Below are positions 1-5,318 of a stretch of 7,038 bases of DNA, piece by piece. The notes beneath the pieces were generated by a model that did no database searches, was not told the DNA's origin, and worked only from the letters and a program-made list of their open reading frames with translations. This stretch comes from Bacteroidota bacterium (lineage in GTDB: Bacteria; Bacteroidota; Bacteroidia; Flavobacteriales; Flavobacteriaceae): positions 1-7,038 of the forward strand of contig JAEWKB010000272.1 in the NCBI GenBank assembly GCA_023386255.1. The letters run 5' to 3'. Both the position numbers and the translations under genes were made by a program. The stretch's first letter is position 1; each line of letters opens with the position of its first letter.

Positions 1-1085
1 GCTTTGCACAGCGTCAGGATGTTGCCGAGCTGCAGCTGAAAGTGGCTCCTAACGCCTCTGAAGAGCTTTTGTACGGTTTTGCGGCGGGCGACAGGATACT
101 TTTTACGGTTGAAGAAGCTAACGGCAAAACAGTTTCTGAGGTGTCGGTGGCACAATATCCGGAGACTTTTAAATACAAAGAGTTCGAAGTGAAGAAGGAA
201 AAGAACAGGGAGTTTAAAGTAGTTGATAAAGCCGTATATCGTTTTAAGTTTACGAACAAAACCAAGGAAGACCGCATTTGCAAAGTGAAGATACAGCGCG
301 TGCCGCAGTCATCCGACACCAGGAACTTTAATACGGCCGTAAAATGGGCCACTGTGCACGATACTGTGTGGAACACCTTTACCCGCGACATTGTGGTGGG
401 CTATGATACGGTTTTTCAGCAGAAGACAAAAAGGGTAGTGGCTTACGAAAAGCGTTATGAAGAAGTGGTGTTGGACAAGAACCAGCGTGTGGATGCCAAG
501 ACAACTTTTGGGGATACTAAAGTGGCAGTGCCGTTCACGCTGCCTGCTAATTATGTTGCTAAAGACGAAACTAAAAAAGTAGTAGCCTGGGCATATTGGG
601 TTGGCGTAGGAGAGGAGTCTAACGAGTTCTGGAAGCAGAACCGCAAGATGATAGTAGGTGCCGTGCAGGGCGCCACTACCATATTTACATCGCCTTTGGG
701 CGGTATTGCCGCCGGTGCGGTTACCAACCTCGTGCTGCCAAGCAATGGTGAAGATGTGGAGTATGCGCTGCTAACCGAGGCCAATGCAAAGCTGTTGAGC
801 CAGGAGAAGCCGTATAAATCTTTTGACAGCGGTAAGGGCGTGGCAGCTTACAAACGCTTTATAGATGAACCATTGCTAAAAGGAAAATACACAGTAGTAC
901 TTATTAACGATAACATTGTACAGCCGATAGATGTAAATGTAAAGGTGTCGGCCATTATTGAGCATATTAAGTATAAGGACGAAAAATATACCGACCGTGT
1001 AATCACGCCGCGTTACGAAAAGAAAATAGTGCGCGAGCCGCAGATACAGTCTAAAAAAATGCCTGTAACATTTGATTATAGATAA
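1..1085 (+). CDS. Secreted beta-rich protein of unknown function (3' part, start outside window)
   Basis: I do not recognise this gene by name. The reading frame is open to the left edge (first full codon at base 3), so the GTG at 42 is unlikely to be the true start. The first visible residues, FAQRQD, look like the end of a Sec signal peptide (cleavage near FA-Q), which suggests only about 15-20 residues are missing and the mature protein is exported. About 360 residues are visible. The N-terminal 100 or so are strand-rich and end in a run of alternating hydrophobic residues (KVKIQRVP), resembling a GOLD- or PPC-type beta-sandwich. A Tyr/Lys/Glu-rich middle follows. A Gly/Ala-rich hydrophobic stretch then runs from about base 645 to 740 (MIVGAVQGATTIF onward) and could be a membrane-associated helix. 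A second strand-rich part (KYTVVLIND, then DVNVKVSAIIE) closes the protein. No catalytic motif is seen. The gene stands alone on the plus strand and ends at TAA 1083-1085, just before a terminator. The coding call is firm; the fold is a guess. Confidence 0.85.
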   Translation, partial: FAQRQDVAELQLKVAPNASEELLYGFAAGDRILFTVEEANGKTVSEVSVAQYPETFKYKEFEVKKEKNREFKVVDKAVYRFKFTNKTKEDRICKVKIQRVPQSSDTRNFNTAVKWATVHDTVWNTFTRDIVVGYDTVFQQKTKRVVAYEKRYEEVVLDKNQRVDAKTTFGDTKVAVPFTLPANYVAKDETKKVVAWAYWVGVGEESNEFWKQNRKMIVGAVQGATTIFTSPLGGIAAGAVTNLVLPSNGEDVEYALLTEANAKLLSQEKPYKSFDSGKGVAAYKRFIDEPLLKGKYTVVLINDNIVQPIDVNVKVSAIIEHIKYKDEKYTDRVITPRYEKKIVREPQIQSKKMPVTFDYR

Positions 1086-1090
1086 ATAAA

Positions 1091-1113
1091 AAACCATCCG
1101 CTAAGGATGGTTT
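1091..1113. terminator. Bidirectional intrinsic terminator between convergent genes
   Basis: A perfect 9-bp inverted repeat, AAACCATCC (1091-1099) and GGATGGTTT (1105-1113), encloses a 5-base loop. On the minus strand the stem runs into TTTTTTATTTAT, a good U-tract; on the plus strand it is followed by TTTCTTATTTATT, which is weaker. It lies 5 bases after the stop of the plus-strand gene and 8 bases after the stop of the minus-strand small membrane protein, so it can end transcription from both sides. Confidence 0.88.
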
Positions 1114-1121
1114 CTTATTTA

Positions 1122-1286
1122 TTATTTGAAAGTCAGCCAATAAATTACAGCCCACAGGCCAATAAAGAAAAACCCGAACGACATTTCGCTGGTATACTTC
1201 CTAAGATCTTTTTTGATTAAAAGATGGTATAATATCCAGCCGAAGAAAACAGCTACAAGCCCAAGGGGTATAAACCAGTATAACAT
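1122..1286 (-). CDS. Small two-helix membrane protein, 54 residues
   Basis: A short open frame starts at ATG 1286-1284 and ends at TAA 1124-1122. The product begins MLYWFIPLGLVAVFFGWILY and has two hydrophobic segments, about residues 4-23 and 37-52, joined by a basic, polar loop (residues 25-35, containing KKDLRKY). It is rich in Trp, Phe and Tyr and has no cleavable signal peptide, so it is probably an inner-membrane hairpin. The loop charge favours both ends facing the periplasm with the loop in the cytoplasm, though this is only a positive-inside argument. It lies 42 bases after the DUF349 gene on the same strand, with no terminator or clear promoter between them, and is followed by a strong terminator, as expected for the last gene of a transcript. 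The A-rich leader (AAAATAAAACG) fits Bacteroidota translation starts. An in-frame upstream ATG at 1310 is cut off by a stop after five codons, so 1286 is the start. The function is unknown. Confidence 0.72.
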   Translation of the reverse strand: MLYWFIPLGLVAVFFGWILYHLLIKKDLRKYTSEMSFGFFFIGLWAVIYWLTFK

Positions 1287-1328
1287 ATCGTTTTATTTTA
1301 GGTTAAACATTATCCTAACGATTTCCTT

Positions 1329-3470
1329 TTATTCTTCAGGTTGTTGCTCCTGTTGTTCCTGTTGAGAACTGTTTTTGTCCTCACGCTTCATATTTCGCAA
1401 CTGCTTCAGCTTTTCGGTCCATGTCTTCAGCTCGTCCTTGTGGCGCTCAATGTTCTTGTTCACCTCTTTTACAAGCGGGTTCTCGCCTTTGCCTTTAGAG
1501 CTTGAGAAGAACAGGATATTATTCTCCAGCTGCCTTATCTCGGCCTTCAGCTCATCTATTTTCCGCATTATAAAGATCTTTTCGTTCTCTATCCTGCGGC
1601 TGTCATCGCCTCCGGCCATCTGCTCCATGCGGCTGTTAAAGCGCGCCATGTCGGCATCTTTTTTAGACAGGCTAAGCTTATCGAACAATGCATCCAGCAC
1701 TTTGTTGAACTTGCCTTCAATATGGCGTTTCGCTTGTGGTACTCGGCCAAAGCCTTTCCAGTTCTCTATATGCTGTTTTATGGCATCAAGGTCTGTTTTA
1801 TGCTCTCCCGTCAGCTGGAATTCCCTAAGCTGCTCCAGGTATTCCTTTTTCTTTTCAAAAGCTTCAAGCTCCTCACTGCTGGCCGCATTGCGGTGCTCGT
1901 GCATCCTGTCAAAATAATGGTTGCAGGCAGCTTTAAAATCCTTCCACACGCTGTCGCTAAACTTTCGCGGCACATGGCCTATGGTTTTCCACTCTTCCTG
2001 TATCTGTTTCATTATAGGGGTAGTGGCAGCAAAATCCTCACTATCCTGCAGTGACTTCGCTTTTTCAACCAGCGCCAGCTTTCTGTTAAGATTCTCCTGC
2101 TGGTCTTTTTTAATGTCTTTATAGAAAGAATTTTTTTGCGCATTAAAGTTCCTTACCGCGTTTTTAAAGGCAGCCCAGGTATCTTCATTAACCTCAATAG
2201 GCACTTTGCCTGCTTTAAAGAACTGCTCACGCAGCGCCTCCACTTTTTCTATCTGCCCCTGCCATCCGCTGTGGGCCTCAACCTTTTCGTTGGCAATGGC
2301 TTCAATCTGTGCTATGATATCCTGCTTTTTCTTCAGGTTCTCTTCTTCTTTTTCCCTTGCCTGAGCCACTAAAGCCTCACGCTTGTCGTGCAGCTGTTTG
2401 GTAAGCTCGCTGAAATGGTTCCAAAGCTCTTCGCGGTGTTCGCGAGATACAGGGCCTATTTCTTCCTTCCATATTTTGTGCAGTGCCTGCAGCTCGCGGA
2501 AAGCCTTGTTCACATCCTCTTCCTGAACCAGCTCTTCAACGCGCGATATGATGCGCTGCTTCTGCTCCAGGTTGTGCTTAAAGTCAAGGTCGCGCGCCTC
2601 CCTGTCAAGGTGCAGGTGGTCATAAAAACGCTCTATGTGGAAGTGGAAATTGTTCCAGACGTGGTTGTATTTGTCGCGCGGTATAGGGCCGGCATTTTTC
2701 CAGCGTTCGCGTATTTCGTTTACATGCTTAAGGGCATCTTTAATATTTTCTCCTGAATCAATTATCTGCTTAAGCTCTTCAATTATGGCCAGCCTTCTTT
2801 CAAGGTTACCTTTCAGGTCGTTCTGCAGCTGCTTAAAGTGGCTGTTCTTCCTGTCCCTGTACTGGTTGTAAATGCTGTCAAATTTTGCCTTAAGCGGAAA
2901 GTGGTACTCAAACCCGGTAGTATCGCCGTTATTGTCATGGCTGTACTCATCCCTTTTTTCTTCAATAAGGTGGTTGTACTTGTTGTAGAACTCTTTCCTG
3001 ATCTCCTCTACATGCTCCTTAACAGCCATTACTTTATCATGCTTCACCAGGTTTTCAAGCTCGTTTGCAAGCTGCTCCATACCCAGTGTTTCATAGTTCT
3101 TCATCGGGATGTCCTGCTGGGCCGAATCATCTTCACCGGCTTCTGCATTAGAGCTTTCAATGGCTTTCATGGCATCGGCAGCAGCATCAGTATGGCCTGC
3201 GGCATCATGCTCGCTTACCAGCGCTTCGCCAATGGCTTCACCTGTTTGGGCGTCATCTGCCGTAGCTTTATTCTCTTCCTGAACATCTTCTTCGTCAGTA
3301 ACCGGAAAAACCTGACCTTCGGTGGCATGAACGGCCTTAATGTCGTCCTGTTCTTCATTAATTTCAGGAACTTCAATATTTACTGAAGTTTCAGGCATAT
3401 CCATTTCTCCCGATCCCTGTTGTGGCTGTCCGTCTGCATCGTGCAGGTTATCATTCTTTTCTTCTAACAT
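1329..3470 (-). CDS. DUF349 repeat protein, 713 residues
   Basis: This is a large cytoplasmic, highly charged, helical protein. Residues 1-120 are acidic, low in hydrophobic residues and probably disordered. Five DUF349-type repeats follow, each with a W-K-x-x-G-x-(I/V)-(P/S) core and a second aromatic about 11-13 residues later: W257/G261/W272, W334/G339/W350, F417/G421/W432, W494/G498/W509 and W571/G575/F588. A weaker repeat-like unit lies around residues 145-215. After the repeats come a coiled coil (about 625-692) containing an SSSKGKGENP loop, and a Gln/Glu-rich tail that is simple in sequence. There is no signal peptide or membrane segment. The family's function is not established; multi-repeat forms like this suggest a binding or scaffold role (inference). 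I chose ATG 3470, not the in-frame ATG at 3626, for three reasons: the extra 52 residues are not acidic like the rest, they would overlap aroE, and they contain a good promoter. The next gene is the 54-residue membrane protein 42 bases downstream. Confidence 0.93.
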   Translation of the reverse strand: MLEEKNDNLHDADGQPQQGSGEMDMPETSVNIEVPEINEEQDDIKAVHATEGQVFPVTDEEDVQEENKATADDAQTGEAIGEALVSEHDAAGHTDAAADAMKAIESSNAEAGEDDSAQQDIPMKNYETLGMEQLANELENLVKHDKVMAVKEHVEEIRKEFYNKYNHLIEEKRDEYSHDNNGDTTGFEYHFPLKAKFDSIYNQYRDRKNSHFKQLQNDLKGNLERRLAIIEELKQIIDSGENIKDALKHVNEIRERWKNAGPIPRDKYNHVWNNFHFHIERFYDHLHLDREARDLDFKHNLEQKQRIISRVEELVQEEDVNKAFRELQALHKIWKEEIGPVSREHREELWNHFSELTKQLHDKREALVAQAREKEEENLKKKQDIIAQIEAIANEKVEAHSGWQGQIEKVEALREQFFKAGKVPIEVNEDTWAAFKNAVRNFNAQKNSFYKDIKKDQQENLNRKLALVEKAKSLQDSEDFAATTPIMKQIQEEWKTIGHVPRKFSDSVWKDFKAACNHYFDRMHEHRNAASSEELEAFEKKKEYLEQLREFQLTGEHKTDLDAIKQHIENWKGFGRVPQAKRHIEGKFNKVLDALFDKLSLSKKDADMARFNSRMEQMAGGDDSRRIENEKIFIMRKIDELKAEIRQLENNILFFSSSKGKGENPLVKEVNKNIERHKDELKTWTEKLKQLRNMKREDKNSSQQEQQEQQPEE

Positions 3471-3506
3471 TGTAATAATGCTTAAGGGTTTGTACTCTTT
3501 AATGCC

Positions 3507-3536
3507 GAAAGATAGTAAAGCCCCTTTAAAATTCAA
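3507..3536 (-). promoter_or_regulatory. Candidate Bacteroidota-type promoter for the DUF349 gene
   Basis: Read on the minus strand, TTG (3536-3534, part of CTTTG) is followed by exactly 19 bases and then TATCTTTC (3514-3507). This matches the Bacteroidota sigma pattern TTG-N17-23-TAnnTTTG at all but the last base. Transcription would begin near 3500, giving a leader of about 30 bases before the ATG at 3470. It lies in the 143-base gap after aroE, where no convincing terminator is visible, so read-through from aroE may add to expression. Confidence 0.55.
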
Positions 3537-3613
3537 AGAAAAACATGATATTATGCCTTTTTTGGCTGAACAAGATGTAAAATATTGTGAATTTGAAAAG
3601 GTAAGGTTACGTT

Positions 3614-4357
3614 TTACTTGTTCCATATCTTCCAGGCTTTTTCCGCCTGGTGCACCAGCATGTCATACCCGTTTTTGGTAACGGCATCGTGTTCTTTTGC
3701 TTTTCGCAGAAAGGCGGTTTCTTCTGGGTTGTATACAAGGTCGAATGCTATGTGTTTGTCAGTGAAGTGCGCGTAATCAAGGGGCGGGTGCTCATCAACA
3801 TTGGGGAAAGTACCCAGTGGGGTAGTGTTAATGATGATCTGGTATTCATCAAATATTTCTGCAGTAAGGCCTTCATACGAAAAGATAACATCGGTAGCTG
3901 TGCGCGATACAAAATCATATTCAATTTTCATCTCCCGCAGGGCAAAGGCTACCGCTTTTGATGCGCCGCCTGTACCCAGTATCAGCGCTTTATCATGCCA
4001 CGGCTGTAGCAGTGGCTTCAGTGCCTTACGAAAACCATAGTGGTCTGTATTATAACCCTTCAGGCCTTTTTTGGTAATTTTTATGGTATTAACAGCGCCA
4101 ATTATGGCAGCTTTTTTAGATAGTGAATCGAGTAGGGGTATAACTTCTTCTTTGTAGGGAATAGTTACATTCAGCCCTTTTAAACCTTCCGTTTCATCAA
4201 TCAGCTGTTTCAGTTCACGGATATTTTCAATATCAAAATTGAGGTAGCGGTGGTACACCAGGCCTTTCTCGGCAAATTTTTTTTGGAAATACCCTGCCGA
4301 GAAGGAATAACTGATGTTGCGCCCTACAAGGCCAAAGATTTTGGGTTTATCTTTCAC
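3614..4357 (-). CDS. aroE: Shikimate dehydrogenase (NADP-dependent type), 247 residues
   Basis: AroE reduces 3-dehydroshikimate to shikimate with NADPH, the fourth step of the shikimate route to chorismate and aromatic amino acids, in the cytoplasm. The substrate domain shows S18 and S20 in SYSFS (equivalent to the S-L-S of the family), the loop GLNVTIPYKE with the catalytic lysine K69, N90 in GAVNT, and D105 in GYNTDHYG, the catalytic Lys/Asp pair. The cofactor domain has GTGGASKA (128-135, usually GAGGA), SRT (151-153, where NADP-binding members have NRT), and NTTPLGTFPN (177-186). The end, GYDMLVHQAEKAW, carries substrate-binding Q237. The length is somewhat short of the usual 270 or so residues. 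The start is GTG at 4357-4355, sharing one base with the stop of the TonB-like gene upstream (TAGTG), so translational coupling is likely. No ATG is available near the expected N-terminus. All key residues are present and the enzyme should be active. Confidence 0.96.
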   Translation of the reverse strand: MKDKPKIFGLVGRNISYSFSAGYFQKKFAEKGLVYHRYLNFDIENIRELKQLIDETEGLKGLNVTIPYKEEVIPLLDSLSKKAAIIGAVNTIKITKKGLKGYNTDHYGFRKALKPLLQPWHDKALILGTGGASKAVAFALREMKIEYDFVSRTATDVIFSYEGLTAEIFDEYQIIINTTPLGTFPNVDEHPPLDYAHFTDKHIAFDLVYNPEETAFLRKAKEHDAVTKNGYDMLVHQAEKAWKIWNK

Positions 4358-4749
4358 TATTTTCTTATTGTAACAGGTATAGTAAAGTCTTCACTTACTG
4401 GCTTACCATCAACCATTTTAGGAGCCCATCGTTGAGATGTTGCCAAGACCCGCGCTAATTCAGCTCCCATACCATAACCGGGATCTTTAACTATGCGTAT
4501 ATTAGTAAGGTTGCCTTCTTCATCTATTGAAAAATCGGCAACTATGCGTGCCGTACCTTTAAAGCCTTTAGGTGTCTTGAAATTTTTATTTATAAACTTA
4601 AAAAATTCAGCCTGCCCCCCGGGATAACCCTCCATGTTTTTAGGCAGGGTTAACGCCTGTCCGTCTTTTGTTGTAGTAGTAGCTAAATTATTCTGAGCAC
4701 CGGCAGCACAGGCCAGTAAGAAAACTAATATAATATAAAATTTCTTCAT
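4357..4749 (-). CDS. Secreted solo TonB C-terminal domain protein, 130 residues (second of a tandem pair)
   Basis: The product begins with a Sec signal peptide (MKKFYIILVFLLACAAGAQ; cleavage near GA-Q) and then has almost nothing but a TonB-type C-terminal domain, from about residue 40 to the end. Family marks are YPGGQAEFFKFI, FSIDEEGNLTNIRIVKDPGYG, a helix ending in RWAPKMVDGKPV, and the final strand IPVTI. TonB's usual proline-rich spacer is missing, and the only hydrophobic segment looks cleavable, so it is more likely a free periplasmic protein than a true ExbB/ExbD-driven energy transducer. Its target is unknown. I chose ATG 4749 over an in-frame ATG at 4773, because the longer form would put eight polar residues before the signal peptide and would overlap a candidate promoter. 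It lies 62 bases after a related gene and overlaps aroE by one base. The domain call is firm; the job is not known. Confidence 0.87.
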   Translation of the reverse strand: MKKFYIILVFLLACAAGAQNNLATTTTKDGQALTLPKNMEGYPGGQAEFFKFINKNFKTPKGFKGTARIVADFSIDEEGNLTNIRIVKDPGYGMGAELARVLATSQRWAPKMVDGKPVSEDFTIPVTIRK

Positions 4750-4770
4750 AAATGGGTTAACATACTTTAT

Positions 4771-4778
4771 CAAAGCTA
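4771..4778 (-). promoter_or_regulatory. Candidate -7 promoter element for the second TonB-like gene and aroE
   Basis: On the minus strand TAGCTTTG (4778-4771) matches the Bacteroidota -7 element TAnnTTTG exactly. No TTG lies 17-23 bases upstream, so only half of the promoter pattern is present. Transcription would start near 4764, leaving a leader of about 15 bases before the ATG at 4749 and giving the second TonB-like gene and aroE a transcript of their own. Confidence 0.3.
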
Positions 4779-4811
4779 TGGTAAGAAAGTTATAGCTGGT
4801 GTATCTTTATG

Positions 4812-5267
4812 TTAAGGAACTGTAATTGTTATGGGATAGTGATATAAAACCCTTACAGCCTTGCCTCCAATCTTGCCGGGAGACCATTTATCCTTAGTCT
4901 TTTCCAACAGGCCAAGTACTTGTTTAGCCAAGCCAAAACCAGAATCTCTTAGTACTTTTTCATCGGTCATACTGCCGTCCTTTTCAATAATAAAGGATAT
5001 ATATACTCTATAACTTTTTGCATTTGGCCCTTTAAGAGCAGATTTATCAATACCTGACTCAAAAATTTTCCTGAAAGCCATTACCCCACCCGGAAATTCA
5101 GGGAGAACATCTAAACCTGCTGTGTTATAAACTTTATTATCATCCAGGGCTTGTTTGGTGCTGCTGTGAGGAGCTGCAACATTATCATCAATCCTTTGAA
5201 CAGGCTTGTCCTGAGAGAAAACAGGAAGCGAAAGTATAGATATTAATATAAGGTAAATCTTCTTCAT
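4812..5267 (-). CDS. Secreted solo TonB C-terminal domain protein, 151 residues (first of a tandem pair)
   Basis: A Sec signal peptide (MKKIYLILISILSLPVFSQ; cleavage near FS-Q) is followed by a polar stretch of about 35 residues (20-55) and a TonB-type C-terminal domain (about 56-151). Family marks are LPEFPGGVMAFRKIF, ISFIIEKDGSMTDEKVLRDSGFG, a helix ending KWSPGKIGGKAVRV, and the final strand YPITITV. It is related to the next gene downstream and is probably its duplicate, though clearly diverged. There is no proline-rich spacer and no obvious uncleaved membrane anchor, so direct coupling to ExbB/ExbD is doubtful; a periplasmic adaptor or binding role is an inference. ATG 5267 is preferred over an in-frame ATG at 5309, because the 14 extra residues would be encoded by a terminator hairpin and would precede an otherwise perfect signal peptide. 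It is unusual that the hairpin ends only 15 bases before the start codon. Confidence 0.88.
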   Translation of the reverse strand: MKKIYLILISILSLPVFSQDKPVQRIDDNVAAPHSSTKQALDDNKVYNTAGLDVLPEFPGGVMAFRKIFESGIDKSALKGPNAKSYRVYISFIIEKDGSMTDEKVLRDSGFGLAKQVLGLLEKTKDKWSPGKIGGKAVRVLYHYPITITVP

Positions 5268-5282
5268 GATATAAAATAAAAA

Positions 5283-5306
5283 GCCCGGCAACAGGTGCTG
5301 CCGGGC
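5283..5306 (-). terminator. Intrinsic terminator after the TPR gene
   Basis: An 8-bp GC-rich perfect stem (5283-5290 with 5299-5306; on the minus strand GCCCGGCA and TGCCGGGC) encloses an 8-base loop. On the minus strand it is followed at once by TTTTTATTTTATAT. It lies 12 bases after the stop codon of the TPR gene (5319). The U-tract runs up to the ATG of the next gene at 5267, so it separates the TPR transcript from the TonB-like genes unless there is read-through or regulation. Confidence 0.88.
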
Positions 5307-5318
5307 CATTGACCAAAA

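Noticed and set aside
14..1097. Minus-strand frames of 73-125 codons opposite the exported beta-rich protein
   Set aside because: The plus-strand frame is open from the window edge with a signal-peptide end and good protein composition; the antisense frames look like shadows, and one runs through the terminator.
1298..1318. Short hairpin TTAGG ... CCTAA between the DUF349 gene and the small membrane protein, as a terminator
   Set aside because: A 5-bp stem with no T-run after it on the minus strand is too weak; read-through into the small gene is more likely.
1332..1372. Tandem DNA repeat in the Gln/Glu codons at the end of the DUF349 gene
   Set aside because: The repeat is explained by a low-complexity Gln/Glu tail of the protein; units are short and imperfect.
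1375..3386. Several plus-strand open frames of 67-182 codons opposite the DUF349 gene
   Set aside because: They are antisense to a clear repeat protein, rich in Phe, Leu, Ser and Cys as expected from the complement of Lys/Glu codons, and match no family.
3548..3580. GCC-A6-GGC element after aroE as a terminator
   Set aside because: Only three paired bases and no U-tract follow on the minus strand.
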